Source of the DNA: Clostridia bacterium | Lineage (GTDB): Bacteria > Bacillota > Clostridia > Christensenellales > Aristaeellaceae | Length of the DNA: 64,000 bases | Reading direction: 5' to 3' | NCBI GenBank assembly: GCA_017522345.1 | Contig: JAFWZN010000091.1 | Coordinates: forward strand, 1-64,000 | In this document: positions 51,407 through 60,839 of the stretch, piece after piece | How positions within the stretch are numbered: position 1 is the stretch's first letter | Layout: each line of letters starts with the position of its first letter | The notes under the pieces: model-generated | Database searches by the model: none | What the model saw: the letters and a program-made list of their open reading frames with translations, nothing else | Told to the model about the DNA's origin: nothing | Translations under genes and position numbers: made by a program

Positions 51407-52164
51407 GCGCCTTTTTTCGCCATCACGCAGTACCAATTGGTTTTCTCCCTGTCGAAGGGACCGAACTGGACGGGAAGCGGCATTATTTCGATGTCTGTGT
51501 AATTTAATTCCCGGAGTATACCCAAAAGAAAATCGAGCTTCACCGGGAAATAGCGCTCCGTGAATTCCTCGCGGCGGTAGATTTTTCCTTCCTTTTCGAA
51601 AGTATAGAGAATGTTGAAGGTCATGGACGCGTCCTCGTGATAGTCCCAGACCTGAATGAGATTTACGCGTTCATCCTCTTTGAAAACGGGATTGTAGAGG
51701 AAAAAGCGCTGTTTTTCTTTCAGAATCTTGTCCCAGTTGCGCGTGTCAAAATACAGATAGCCATTTTCCTTCACAAGCGCGTCCATCTGGTGAAGAGTGT
51801 TTCGGATATCTGCGTTGTTCACATAGGGAAGGGAGTTTCCGGTTGAAACCACGCAGTCAAACTTCCGGTCGAAGACCTCGGATACACGCCTGAAATCGGA
51901 AACCCGCAAATCAACCCTGACGCCCTTTTTGTCCGCCTTCTCTTTGCATCTTGAAAGCATTTTTTCGCTTAAATCGGCGCCGGAGAGCGCAATGCCCATA
52001 TCCGTCATAGGGAGCGTGAGCCCGCCCGTTCCGATGCTTACATCGAGAACGGTTTGGATGTTTTTGCCCTTAAACAGCGTTTCCCAGTGCCCAAGCGTAA
52101 TTTTATCTTTGCTTTCTTTGTCAGTAAGGTCATATAAATCCGGCCGATCGTATAAAGACGCCAT
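51403..52164 (-). CDS. Class I SAM-dependent methyltransferase
   Basis: A 253-residue protein with methyltransferase motif I VLDVSIGTGGLTLPM, motif II ALSGADLSEKMLSRC, a VSDFRR acidic loop and FDCVVSTGNSLPYV (motif IV). The C-terminal part is a beta-rich substrate region. The substrate is not shown. The start is ATG 52164; a GGGGGG stretch lies 6 bases upstream. It follows the CHAP gene by 13 bases in one operon. Confidence 0.85.
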   Translation of the reverse strand: MASLYDRPDLYDLTDKESKDKITLGHWETLFKGKNIQTVLDVSIGTGGLTLPMTDMGIALSGADLSEKMLSRCKEKADKKGVRVDLRVSDFRRVSEVFDRKFDCVVSTGNSLPYVNNADIRNTLHQMDALVKENGYLYFDTRNWDKILKEKQRFFLYNPVFKEDERVNLIQVWDYHEDASMTFNILYTFEKEGKIYRREEFTERYFPVKLDFLLGILRELNYTDIEIMPLPVQFGPFDREKTNWYCVMAKKGA

Positions 52165-52177
52165 ACCTTTCCCCCCC

Positions 52178-52741
52178 TTATGAATCAAGCGCCTTTGCGG
52201 CAATATACCCGTCCGGCATCCTGTATTTGACGAACAGATCAAAAGGCAGACGCAAAACAACGGCGTCTTCTCCTTCGTCGTAGCGTCCGTTTCCGTCCCA
52301 GTTGCATTCCGTAAAATACACCGTATCGGGCTGTCCGTCTTTCATGGAAACGTATTCGATGAACATGACATGTCCGTACGCGCCGAAAGTTGAAACTGCA
52401 ACGGACGGATAACATATTTTGTTTTCTCCGTAAAAAACTTCCAGCCGCTCGTCCTGCTCGTTCATCGACAGCCAGAATTTTGCATGCAGCGCCGTTTTAA
52501 GCGGAACACCCGTAACCTCATTAAATCTTCCGTAGGCGTACCATGTGCATTGCCCGGTATAGCCTGCCCGCGCGCTGATGTTGCCCTGCGGGGCATAGTA
52601 AACGGCGGCAATATCCGCAGCCGTCTTTCCGCACAACGCATTCCATGCCTGCGCTTTATTCGCCGCGTCCTCGGCATAGGATACCGTCATCAAGAAAAAA
52701 AGGCATACAAACAAGCATGTTTTTCTAAAGGAAAATCGCAT
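52178..52741 (-). CDS. Secreted CHAP-domain protein
   Basis: A 187-residue protein with a signal peptide (KTCLFVCLFFLMTVSYA) and a CHAP-like domain: the catalytic Cys in GYTGQCTWYAYGRF, the His in FGAYGHVMFIEYVS and, in the third position, TECNWDGNGRYDEGE. CHAP enzymes cleave peptidoglycan peptides or cross-bridges. The start is ATG 52741 with GGAGAAAG upstream. Co-transcribed with the methyltransferase. Confidence 0.82.
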   Translation of the reverse strand: MRFSFRKTCLFVCLFFLMTVSYAEDAANKAQAWNALCGKTAADIAAVYYAPQGNISARAGYTGQCTWYAYGRFNEVTGVPLKTALHAKFWLSMNEQDERLEVFYGENKICYPSVAVSTFGAYGHVMFIEYVSMKDGQPDTVYFTECNWDGNGRYDEGEDAVVLRLPFDLFVKYRMPDGYIAAKALDS

Positions 52742-52822
52742 TTTTCTTTCTCCGGATTCTTTTTTCTCAATTGTACCACACGCGAAATCTTTTCGCAATC
52801 AGAACAAATCTTTCTGATTCTG

Positions 52823-52851
52823 TTGACCGAAAAAACTTCATCATGTATAAT
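52823..52851 (+). promoter_or_regulatory. Promoter of the ADP-ribosylglycohydrolase gene
   Basis: TTGACC (52823-52828), a 17-base spacer and a perfect TATAAT (52846-52851), 28 bases before the start codon. It rules out a longer protein start upstream. Confidence 0.8.
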
Positions 52852-52878
52852 GAAGAAAAAACACGGGGGCATGCATCC

Positions 52879-54420
52879 ATGAAATTTGTCGATCAGTTTT
52901 CCGCCTTTCGCCGAAAATATTCTCTTTCCCTAAACATTGTTTCCGATAAGACGGGCATTGACCTAAAAACCCTTCTCGTCTACGAAAGCGGTCAGGAAAT
53001 CCCCGAAGAAGAGATTCAAAAGAAAATCTTCTCCTGCGCAAATGAGGGTTTTTCCTGTAATTTCGCTCCGAAACCGGACTTCAGCATGCAGTTTTCGTGG
53101 GAAAGCTATGCCGCGGACCTCATGGTGGAATACCGCCAGAGCGTGGAAGAAGGAAAAGACATTCAGAAATACGAGGATCTTTTTTCCGCCGCCGCAAAGA
53201 TGGAAGCGAGCGAGGAGAAGGACAGAATCGCCGACGTGCTTTTTGACGTCGTTACCAAAGCGAATATCCGCGAGGGCTATCAATACATTGAGCCGGACGA
53301 TCTGCCCTCCATCCGTGCCCTTCGGAATCGCCCGGAGGAGGCGGAGAAAAAACAAGCTCCTCAAGGCGAAGAGCTGTACGATAAAATCTACGGCGCGTGG
53401 CTGGGCAGGATTGCGGGCTGTCTTCTCGGAAAAACAGTCGAGGGCATCCACACAAACGAGCTTCATCCGCTTCTCAAGGCAAGCGGCAATTTCCCCATGC
53501 ACCGCTACATCCTTTCAACCGACGTGACCGACGAAATCGCCGAAAACACGAAATATCCTTTGAGAACCCGCTGCTACGCCGACAAAATCGAAGCCATGCC
53601 CGTGGACGACGACACCAATTATGTGGTACTGGCACAGGTAGTTGTGGATAAATGCGGCAGCGATTTCACAAGCGAAGACGTCATGCGCGCATGGATCGAA
53701 TATCAGAGCAAAAACGCCTACTGCACCGCCGAACGCGTGGCGTATGTGAACTTTGTAAAAGGCTTCCGCCCGCCCTTCTCCGCCCGCTACAAGAATCCAT
53801 ACCGCGAGTGGATCGGCGCGCAGATTCGCGGCGACTACTTTGGCTATATCAATCCCGGCAATCCCGAAAAGGCCGCCGAAATGGCATGGAGAGACGCGAG
53901 CATCTCCCACATCAAAAACGGCATCTACGGCGAGATGTTTGCCGCCGCCATGATCGCGGAAGCAGCCGTCGAGACAGGCATCGAAAAAATCATTCTTGCA
54001 GGTCTTAATGAAATCCCCAAAACCAGCCGCCTGCACGAGGCCATTTCCGAAATCATTTCGGACTGGAAAAAGGGCATGAGCAGGGAAGCAGCCTTCTCCG
54101 GCATCCACGCCCGCTGGAACGAGCACAATTCCCACGACTGGTGCCACACGATTTCAAACGCCGAGATCGTCGCCGCCGCCCTCCTGTACGGAAAAGGCGA
54201 TTTCGGCGCGTCCATCTGCATGGCGGTTGAAACCGGCTTTGACACCGACTGCAACGGCGCGACCGTAGGATCAATTCTGGGCATGCGAAACGGCGCCTGG
54301 TCGATCGATCCCGAATGGGTGAAGCCCTTTAACGATCAGCTTGATACAAGCATCTTCGGCGTAGGCAGAGTAAAGCTTTCCGAGATGGCAAGAAAGACGA
54401 TTGGGCATATTGAAAGATAA
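52879..54420 (+). CDS. ADP-ribosylglycohydrolase family protein with N-terminal HTH-like part
   Basis: A 513-residue protein. The N-terminal part starts FVDQFSAFRRKYSLSLNIVSDKTGIDLKTLLVYESG, which looks like an XRE-type helix-turn-helix, followed by a roughly 100-residue helical linker. From about residue 160 it is an ADP-ribosylglycohydrolase (DraG-like): YGAWLGRIAGCLLGKTVEG, then DDDTNYVVLAQVVV (metal Asp residues) and ICMAVETGFDTDCNGATVGSILGM. The enzyme removes ADP-ribose from proteins or nucleic acids. The HTH is a tentative reading. The start is ATG 52879, after a promoter that overlaps earlier in-frame codons. Confidence 0.85.
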   Translation: MKFVDQFSAFRRKYSLSLNIVSDKTGIDLKTLLVYESGQEIPEEEIQKKIFSCANEGFSCNFAPKPDFSMQFSWESYAADLMVEYRQSVEEGKDIQKYEDLFSAAAKMEASEEKDRIADVLFDVVTKANIREGYQYIEPDDLPSIRALRNRPEEAEKKQAPQGEELYDKIYGAWLGRIAGCLLGKTVEGIHTNELHPLLKASGNFPMHRYILSTDVTDEIAENTKYPLRTRCYADKIEAMPVDDDTNYVVLAQVVVDKCGSDFTSEDVMRAWIEYQSKNAYCTAERVAYVNFVKGFRPPFSARYKNPYREWIGAQIRGDYFGYINPGNPEKAAEMAWRDASISHIKNGIYGEMFAAAMIAEAAVETGIEKIILAGLNEIPKTSRLHEAISEIISDWKKGMSREAAFSGIHARWNEHNSHDWCHTISNAEIVAAALLYGKGDFGASICMAVETGFDTDCNGATVGSILGMRNGAWSIDPEWVKPFNDQLDTSIFGVGRVKLSEMARKTIGHIER

Positions 54421-54437
54421 CTCCAAAACAAAAAAGC

Positions 54438-54484
54438 AAAAGACTCCGGGCGACGCATCAAAACTTCGCGCCCGGAGTCTTTTC
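54438..54484. terminator. Bidirectional terminator
   Basis: AAAGACTCCGGGCG and CGCCCGGAGTCTTT form a 14-bp stem with T-runs on both sides, between convergent ADP-ribosylglycohydrolase and deoB genes. Confidence 0.93.
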
Positions 54485-54498
54485 GCTATTTACGCGCT

Positions 54499-55668
54499 TT
54501 AGTCCTCTTTGATTTCCTCAAAGAAGGATTTTCCGTCGAGGTTGTTTTCTACGCCGAACGCATCCAAGATGGTTTTTGCAACGTCTGCAAAGCTATCGCG
54601 CGTTCCAATATCCACGCCCTCCTTGAGACCTAAGCCCCATACCATGACGGGAACCTCCTCTCTGGTGTGGTCGGTTCCGGGGAAGGTAGGATCGCAGCCA
54701 TGGTCGGCGGTGATGACGAGCACGCCGTCGTCGCCCAGAAGGCCGAGAATTTCGGGAATATAGCTGTCGAAGGCTTCCAGACACTCCGCAAAGCCGTCCA
54801 CATCGTTTCTGTGTCCGTAAAGCGCGTCGGTATCGACGAGATTTACAAACATAAGTCCCTTCCAGTTGTCCTTTTTGAGGATCTTGACCATGGAATCAAT
54901 GCATGCGTCGTTGCCTGCGGCGTGATCGCTCTCGGTAAGCCCGCGGTGATTGAAGATATCCTCAATCTTGCCAACGCCGATAACGTCCAGCCTGTTTTTG
55001 CGAAGGACGTCCAGCATCGTCTCGCCAAAGGGATCGACGGAGAAGTCGCGGCGGTTGCCGGTTCTCACATAATTGCCGGCGGAGCCGACGAACGGGCGGG
55101 CGATAACGCGGCCGACGCAATGCTCGTCCTTTAAAAGACGGCGGGCGATTCGGCAGATGTGGTAAAGCTCCTGAACGGGAACGACGTCCTCGTGCGCGGC
55201 GATCTGGAAAACGCTGTCGGCGGAGGTGTAAACGATGAGCTTGCCGGTGACATAATGCTCGTCGCCCAATTCCTTGATGATTTCGGTGCCGGAGGCGGGA
55301 CGATTGCCGATTACCTGCATGCCGGTTTCTTCTTCAAACTTCTTGATAAGCTCCTCCGGGAAGCCGTTCGGATAGGTCGGGAAGGGCTTTTCAAGCGTCA
55401 GACCCGCAAGCTCCCAGTGACCGGTCGTAGTGTCCTTTCCTGCGGCCCTTTCGCGCATTTTTCCATAGCAGCCGACGGGTTCTTCATCGTCGACGCCCAG
55501 AATTCTGCCCAGACCCAGCTCAATCAGATTCGGAATATCCGGCTTTTTCTGATTCCAAACATTTAAGAGGGTGTTGCATCCGGCGTCCCCGTATTTTGCC
55601 GCATCGGGCGATGCGCCGACGCCGCAGCCGTCCAGAACGACAACTACCGCTCGCTTGATTTTCTTCAT
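54499..55668 (-). CDS. deoB: Phosphopentomutase
   Basis: A 389-residue alkaline-phosphatase-superfamily enzyme. It has the family marks AVVVVLDGCGVGASPDAAKYGDAG (metal Asp), the nucleophile-Thr region AGKDTTTGHWELAGL, NLVDTDALYGHRND and VLVITADHGCDPTFPGTDHTREEVP. DeoB converts ribose or deoxyribose 1-phosphate to the 5-phosphate in nucleoside salvage. AAGGAGT precedes the ATG. Confidence 0.95.
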   Translation of the reverse strand: MKKIKRAVVVVLDGCGVGASPDAAKYGDAGCNTLLNVWNQKKPDIPNLIELGLGRILGVDDEEPVGCYGKMRERAAGKDTTTGHWELAGLTLEKPFPTYPNGFPEELIKKFEEETGMQVIGNRPASGTEIIKELGDEHYVTGKLIVYTSADSVFQIAAHEDVVPVQELYHICRIARRLLKDEHCVGRVIARPFVGSAGNYVRTGNRRDFSVDPFGETMLDVLRKNRLDVIGVGKIEDIFNHRGLTESDHAAGNDACIDSMVKILKKDNWKGLMFVNLVDTDALYGHRNDVDGFAECLEAFDSYIPEILGLLGDDGVLVITADHGCDPTFPGTDHTREEVPVMVWGLGLKEGVDIGTRDSFADVAKTILDAFGVENNLDGKSFFEEIKED

Positions 55669-55857
55669 AAAACTTCAACTCCTTATTGGTAGTATGCGGT
55701 ATATGGGCCCCATTCATCCTGTGCCCAACCGCGGATTGTGCATTTCTTATCATGAAATCCATGCCAATTTCACCAAAATGCAAACGGCATGTTTATTTCC
55801 ATCCAATTTTTTTCGACACAGGAATCGCAAATTCCTGCAAGCAAATTCGATTTTTTT

Positions 55858-55897
55858 CAAAAAACACGCCGCCGTCCGATTTTCAAGGACTGCGGCG
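55858..55897 (-). terminator. Terminator of the E2-like gene
   Basis: On the minus strand CGCCGCAGTCC and GGACGGCGGCG (one mismatch) around a 9-base loop, followed by TGTTTTTT. Confidence 0.9.
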
Positions 55898-55909
55898 CAA
55901 TTTATTTGC

Positions 55910-56830
55910 TTATGCGTTTTTCTTATTCTCTTTTTGGGCTTTTTTCGCCTTGCGTTTTGCGCGAAGGGCGGAAAAATCAAAGTCCTCGTTGATGTGGTCG
56001 GGACGCTGCTCGAGAAGCTCGGGGTTCTGAAGGAGCTTTTTAAAATAGTTAAAGCCCTGCGCATACGACGCGCCGCCGCAAATGCGCTCGTCCGTCACAA
56101 TGCCCAGCGGAATTACGTTTTTGTACGTCACGCCGTCTTTCCCGAAAACGGGCTGGCGCTCAAATTTGCCAAGGGCAATGAACACCGTCGTATTTCCGAA
56201 ATTGTACAGGTGATGGTAAATCCCCGGAAGACCGATGGAAGACATATTGGTGATAAACATGGAGCAGTGGAACGGGCTTACATCGTAAATAAACTTGGGA
56301 AGAAGTCCGTAGCGGTCGGTAAAGCGCGCAAAGGCAACAACGCCGTTGATCAGCCAGCGCATTTTCAAAAGCTTTTTGACAAAATCCACCGTATCGTTGC
56401 CGGCCTTGGGATCCGTCGCTTCCTTAACAAGCGCATCCATCTGCTCGCTGACCTCAAAAAGCGTGGCGTCCGGCTCGTATTCCATCTTTACGGTCGCTTC
56501 ATCCATGTTCTTCTTGTCGCCCTGATTGCGCAAAACGGTGAGCGATACATTGATAACATTGCGGGCGAAAATCTGTTTATTCATGACAAATCGATTCAGC
56601 TCAGGATATTCCGCAACCGCGCGGACAAAAGCCGCCACGATCAGGGACATAAAAGAAACCTTTTTGCCCTCCAGAGAGCGCTTTTTGATATACTCCATGA
56701 TCGGGTCATAGTCAAGATACAAAGTCAGCATATTCATAGCGTCGTTGCGCTGCGTCATAAGGTAGGGCATAATCTGAACAATGGGATCAATATTGTCAAG
56801 TCTTCTTCCGTCTGCACGGCGTCCGAACAT
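55910..56830 (-). CDS. E2-acyltransferase-like protein with altered active site
   Basis: A 306-residue protein with the fold of the catalytic domain of 2-oxo acid dehydrogenase E2/chloramphenicol acetyltransferase, without lipoyl or E1/E3-binding domains (FMSLIVAAFVRAVAEYPELNRFVMNKQIF; TNMSSIGLPGIYHHLYNFGNTTVFIALGK). The catalytic motif H-x-x-x-D-G reads Glu248-Arg-Ile-Cys-Gly252-Gly: the His is Glu and the Asp is Gly. So it cannot work by the usual mechanism. It is not next to E1 or E3 genes. The start is ATG 56830, 8 bases after GGGGGAAG. The ending is a Lys-rich tail. Confidence 0.78.
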   Translation of the reverse strand: MFGRRADGRRLDNIDPIVQIMPYLMTQRNDAMNMLTLYLDYDPIMEYIKKRSLEGKKVSFMSLIVAAFVRAVAEYPELNRFVMNKQIFARNVINVSLTVLRNQGDKKNMDEATVKMEYEPDATLFEVSEQMDALVKEATDPKAGNDTVDFVKKLLKMRWLINGVVAFARFTDRYGLLPKFIYDVSPFHCSMFITNMSSIGLPGIYHHLYNFGNTTVFIALGKFERQPVFGKDGVTYKNVIPLGIVTDERICGGASYAQGFNYFKKLLQNPELLEQRPDHINEDFDFSALRAKRKAKKAQKENKKNA

Positions 56831-56867
56831 ATGGGCTTCCCCCTTTTCCATCTGGTGTATCTATATT

Positions 56868-56896
56868 ATTTAACCATAAAAACCGAAAAACGTCAA
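56868..56896 (-). promoter_or_regulatory. Promoter of the E2-like gene
   Basis: On the minus strand TTGACG (56891-56896), a 17-base spacer and TTAAAT (56868-56873). Confidence 0.65.
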
Positions 56897-56946
56897 TATT
56901 CGTGCGTAAAAACTAACATTGACACGAATTGCGTCTGAAGCGATAA

Positions 56947-56980
56947 CAGCCCTCCACAGAATTGGTTCTGTAGAGGGCTA
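56947..56980 (-). terminator. Strong hairpin after the APC permease
   Basis: AGCCCTC-C-ACAGAA and TTCTGT-A-GAGGGCT form a stem of about 13 bp with one mismatch and a 4-base loop. There is no clear T-run after it, so it may be a weak or factor-aided terminator of the polysaccharide operon. Confidence 0.55.
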
Positions 56981-57012
56981 AAGCATGGTGTATTCGACAC
57001 AAGCCTAATTCT

Positions 57013-58470
57013 TCACTTCGTTCTTACGTTACTCTTCATGGAAAACGCCGCTGCGCCGATTGCTACCCAGACAATCAGCATCAGATAGGATTCTTTGCCA
57101 AAGTGTACCCCGACAAGTCCAGGAATCGGAATCAGCTGAAGAATCATAAAGGTCACGGAAAATACCATTCCCAAGACAGTCATCGTCTTTAGAATCGCAT
57201 TTTTGTCCCTGTCTGCGCGCATTTTCTTGTATGCCGATGCACTGGTAAAAAAGAACCCCATCGATGCGCCGATCGCAGACATATCCACAAACCAGCCAAG
57301 GGCTTCCCTGCCGAGGATCGGTCCCGAAAGCGATATGAGTAGGCAGAAGATGATCGCATTTTGGGGCGTGCCATATTTTCCATTCAGCTTACTAAAGATC
57401 TTCGGCAGATATGCATCCTTTGCCATGGAATACATCAAACGCGAGGAAGCAAGATAGAATCCCATAATTCCGGAAAGAACAGCGCAGGATACTGCAACGC
57501 CAATCAGAGTTTTTCCGAATACGCCCAGCATTTCTTCCGCCGCAACCAACAGCACCCAATCCCCCGCCATTACTCTGTCGGGCCAGTTTTCAAGCACGGC
57601 AGCCGTCACCGTGTTGTTCGTCGTGTAGACAAAACAGCCGAACAGTATGGCGACTACCATAATACCAATCACTTTTTTATAGGAAAAATTAAACTCTTCC
57701 GCTGCCTGAGGGATGGTATCAAAACCCACATACGCCCAAGGCGCAATGGCAAACGTAGCTAAGATCGATGAAATAATCCCGCTGGTTCCGCTCTTTGCAA
57801 ATTCTGATATGTTTTCCGTCGTGGCACCTGCAGCCATCGCTGCATTTTTGTCAAATCCCCATATTGGCGCCATGTTGATTCCCTTCGCTTTACTGCTGAC
57901 CAATCCGGCAACAAATAGCGTAAATACCGAAAGAACCAGCATGCCAGACAATATCGTTTGAACAATGCCCGCTTTTTTGACGCCCATAAGATTTACGATT
58001 GCGAATATCACCAAAATGACTGTGGCAAAAACCATCTCGCCAAAGTATATATCAAACCCGGCAATCGTATAATGGAATCCGAATTTCAAGATATCTGCAC
58101 TGCCGTCAAGCCCATCCACAATGAGTCCGATCGCAGTTGAATTCATCGGAACATTGGTCAGATAGGCTGCAATCAGAAACCATCCGCAGACAAACGCCAC
58201 GTGTTTTCCGAAGCATTCCTTGGTGAAGGTAAACTCTCCGCCTGCCTTCGGATACTTGGGAATCATATATGCATAGCTGAACGCAATAATGATCATGACA
58301 ATTGCACCCAGCGCCATCGCTATGGCAGTGCCCGCAACGCCGGAGTTGGGCAAAAACTTCTTTCCGGGATTGACAAACGATCCCCAGCCGATAATACACC
58401 CAAACGCAAGCGCCCAGACGTGCATTGGCGACAGCTGGCGCTGCAATGTCTTTTCTTTTGTCTCTTTCAC
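57013..58470 (-). CDS. APC-family amino acid permease
   Basis: A 485-residue protein with about 12-14 helices and the APC helix-1 break (ALAFGCIIGWGSFVNPGKKFLPNSG). Helix 6 (SILATFAIAPWAYVGFDTIPQAAEEF) carries the family signature. The start is GTG 58470 with AAGGAGT upstream, 19 bases after ugd, so it is in the polysaccharide operon. A shortened copy lies at 60840. Its substrate, and why it is here, are not shown; an amino acid or amine used to decorate the polysaccharide is possible. Confidence 0.9.
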   Translation of the reverse strand: MKETKEKTLQRQLSPMHVWALAFGCIIGWGSFVNPGKKFLPNSGVAGTAIAMALGAIVMIIIAFSYAYMIPKYPKAGGEFTFTKECFGKHVAFVCGWFLIAAYLTNVPMNSTAIGLIVDGLDGSADILKFGFHYTIAGFDIYFGEMVFATVILVIFAIVNLMGVKKAGIVQTILSGMLVLSVFTLFVAGLVSSKAKGINMAPIWGFDKNAAMAAGATTENISEFAKSGTSGIISSILATFAIAPWAYVGFDTIPQAAEEFNFSYKKVIGIMVVAILFGCFVYTTNNTVTAAVLENWPDRVMAGDWVLLVAAEEMLGVFGKTLIGVAVSCAVLSGIMGFYLASSRLMYSMAKDAYLPKIFSKLNGKYGTPQNAIIFCLLISLSGPILGREALGWFVDMSAIGASMGFFFTSASAYKKMRADRDKNAILKTMTVLGMVFSVTFMILQLIPIPGLVGVHFGKESYLMLIVWVAIGAAAFSMKSNVRTK

Positions 58471-58489
58471 GCTTTCACTCCTTCATTCC

Positions 58490-59737
58490 TCAGTCTCGAC
58501 GGAATATATCCCTCGTATACACCTTTTCAAGTACATCATCCAGACGGACATCATAGCGGTTGGCAAGGATCGCCTGACTGCGCGCCTTAAATTCATCGAG
58601 ATCATTGACCACAGCCGATCCGAAGAACGTGCTTCCGTTCTCCAGCGTCGGCTCATAGATGATCACCGTCGCGCCTTTCGCCTTGATGCGCTTCATAACG
58701 CCCTGAATGCTGCTTTGACGGAAGTTGTCGCTGTTGGCCTTCATCGTAAGGCGATATACGCCGACAACAACTTCCTTCTCCTTCGCCGCATCCCAAGTGT
58801 CGTTTTCACTGTATGCGCCGGCCAGCTCCAGCACACGATCCGCGATGAAGTCTTTTCTCGTTCGATTACTCTCCACGATGGCGCTCATCATATTCTGCGG
58901 TACGTCCTGATAATTGGCCAGCAGCTGCTTGGTATCCTTGGGCAGGCAGTAGCCGCCATAGCCAAAGGAAGGATTGTTATAATGACTGCCGATGCGCGGA
59001 TCCAAACACACGCCGTCAATGATCTGTTTCGGATCCAGACCCTTCATCTCCGCGTAGGTATCAAGCTCATTGAAATAGGACACCCGCAGCGCCAGATAGG
59101 TATTTGCAAACAGCTTGACCGCCTCAGCCTCCGTCGAGCCCATGATCAGCGTATCAACGTCCGGCTTGAGCGCACCTTCCTGCAAAAGTCCGGCAAACAC
59201 CTTTGCCGCCTCCACCAGCTGCGGATTGCTCTTATCCGTTCCGACAATGATGCGGGATGGATAAAGATTGTCATAGAGCGCCTTGCTCTCGCGCAGGAAT
59301 TCAGGACTGAAGAGAATGCGGTCGCAATGATATTTCTCGCGAACAGACTGCGTATACCCTACTGGTATGGTAGACTTAATCACCATGATCGCATCGGGAT
59401 TGACACGCGTTACCGTTTCAATCACGCCTTCTACCGCAGATGTATCGAAGAAATGCTTCTTGCTGTCGTAGTTGGTCGGCGCGGCGATCACGACGTAATC
59501 CGCATCGCGATACGCAGCTTCCGCATCCAGCGTCGCAGTCAGATGAAGCTTTCTTTCTCCTGACAGATCTTCCGAAAGATACTTTTCGATATACTCATCC
59601 TGAATCGGCGACTGCCGATGGTTCAGCATCTCTACCTTTTCAGGAATGATGTCCACAGCCGTTACATCGTGATGCTGCGAAAGCAGCACTGCAATGGACA
59701 AACCGACATAGCCTGTTCCGGCAACCGCAATTTTCAT
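58490..59737 (-). CDS. ugd: UDP-glucose 6-dehydrogenase
   Basis: A 415-residue enzyme of normal length. The Rossmann motif is [10 protein letters not shown] at the N-terminus; KSTIPVGYT and [24 protein letters not shown] follow, and the catalytic Cys264 lies in [13 protein letters not shown]. It oxidises UDP-glucose to UDP-glucuronate. The next gene upstream in the operon is a UDP-glucuronate-epimerase-like enzyme, giving UDP-galacturonate or a related sugar. The last codons (RDIFRRD) recur at 61369-61388, upstream of the degenerate permease. Confidence 0.95.
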   Translation of the reverse strand: MKIAVAGTGYVGLSIAVLLSQHHDVTAVDIIPEKVEMLNHRQSPIQDEYIEKYLSEDLSGERKLHLTATLDAEAAYRDADYVVIAAPTNYDSKKHFFDTSAVEGVIETVTRVNPDAIMVIKSTIPVGYTQSVREKYHCDRILFSPEFLRESKALYDNLYPSRIIVGTDKSNPQLVEAAKVFAGLLQEGALKPDVDTLIMGSTEAEAVKLFANTYLALRVSYFNELDTYAEMKGLDPKQIIDGVCLDPRIGSHYNNPSFGYGGYCLPKDTKQLLANYQDVPQNMMSAIVESNRTRKDFIADRVLELAGAYSENDTWDAAKEKEVVVGVYRLTMKANSDNFRQSSIQGVMKRIKAKGATVIIYEPTLENGSTFFGSAVVNDLDEFKARSQAILANRYDVRLDDVLEKVYTRDIFRRD

Positions 59738-59749
59738 CTGTTTTTCCTC

Positions 59750-60820
59750 TCATTCCGCCATATAAAACGCCTTGTACCACTGCGCAAACTTCCTCAGTCC
59801 TTCCCGCAAACTGGTTCTCGGCTTGAATCCCATGTCCGCCTCCAGAGCACTGGTATCCGCATAAGTCACAGGCACATCGCCGGGCTGCATGGGGACCAGC
59901 TCCTTGTGCGCTTCAAAATCGTAATCCTCCGGCAGTACGCCGGCCTGTACCAGTTCTTCCGAGAGAATCTGCACGAAGTCCAGCAAATTTTCAGGCTGGC
60001 TGTTGCCGATGTTGTAAACCGCGTAGGGCGGAACCGGCAAACCATCTTCGCCGATTTTCTTTTCCGGCGCGCGCATCATCACGCGCTTCACGCCTTCAAC
60101 AATATCATCCACGTATGTAAAATCGCGCTTGCAGTTACCATAATTGAAGATCTGGATCTTCTCGCCCCTGAGCAGCTTATTGGTAAAGCCAAAGTACGCC
60201 ATGTCGGGACGCCCCGCAGGACCATAAACTGTGAAAAAGCGCAGACCAGTAGATGGAATATTATACAGCTTGGAATAGGCGTGCGCCATCAGCTCGTTGC
60301 TCTTCTTGGTTGCCGCATAGAGGGAAACCGGATTGTCTACCTTGTCCTCCGTGGAATACGGCACCTTCTTATTGCTTCCATATACCGAAGAACTGGATGC
60401 ATACACAAGATGCTCCACCGGATGACTCCGGCAGCATTCAAGAATGTTGTAAAAGCCAATCAGGTTGGACTCGATGTACGCATCCGGGTTGGTAATGGAG
60501 TAGCGCACGCCTGCCTGAGCCGCAAGGTTCACCACGATGTCAGGCTTGTATTCAGTAAACAGCGCATCCATCAGGGGCTTGTCCGCAATGCTTCCCTTAA
60601 TGAACGTCCACGTGCTGTTCACTTTCTCTGCGGCCGCCTTTTCAATCTCAGCAAGACGGTATTCCTTCAGTGAAACATCATAGTAATCGTTCATATTGTC
60701 GATGCCGATGATGCTGATGGAAGAAACGGAGCGAAGCAGCTCCATCACCAAATTGCTGCCAATGAAACCGGCCGCGCCGGTAACAAGAATGTTTTTTCCC
60801 TCAAGACAAATTGCTTGCAT
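59750..60820 (-). CDS. NAD-dependent epimerase, UDP-glucuronate 4-epimerase type
   Basis: A 356-residue extended SDR protein: VTGAAGFIGSNLVMELL (NAD-binding), DNMNDYYDVSLKEYRL (typical of UDP-glucuronate epimerases), YASSSSVYGSNKKVPYSTEDKVDNPVSLYAATKKSNE with the catalytic Tyr and Lys, and GLRFFTVYGPAGRPDMA. The partner ugd makes its substrate. It uses AGGTGG before the ATG. The exact sugar (galacturonate versus related) is inferred from family and neighbour. Confidence 0.9.
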   Translation of the reverse strand: MQAICLEGKNILVTGAAGFIGSNLVMELLRSVSSISIIGIDNMNDYYDVSLKEYRLAEIEKAAAEKVNSTWTFIKGSIADKPLMDALFTEYKPDIVVNLAAQAGVRYSITNPDAYIESNLIGFYNILECCRSHPVEHLVYASSSSVYGSNKKVPYSTEDKVDNPVSLYAATKKSNELMAHAYSKLYNIPSTGLRFFTVYGPAGRPDMAYFGFTNKLLRGEKIQIFNYGNCKRDFTYVDDIVEGVKRVMMRAPEKKIGEDGLPVPPYAVYNIGNSQPENLLDFVQILSEELVQAGVLPEDYDFEAHKELVPMQPGDVPVTYADTSALEADMGFKPRTSLREGLRKFAQWYKAFYMAE

Positions 60821-60839
60821 AATGCCACCTGCTCTCTAA

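Noticed and set aside
51086..51436. Open frame of 116 codons on the minus strand
   Set aside because: It runs through the two 180-bp repeat copies, ends at the methyltransferase region and repeats itself (DERGRS...); best explained as repeat sequence, not protein.
55571..56938. Open frame of 455 codons on the plus strand
   Set aside because: It crosses the deoB-E2 gap including a clear terminator and is antisense to the E2-like gene; no site and no family match.
58289..59563. Open frame of 424 codons on the plus strand
   Set aside because: Antisense to ugd and the permease start, no ribosome-binding site, no domain.
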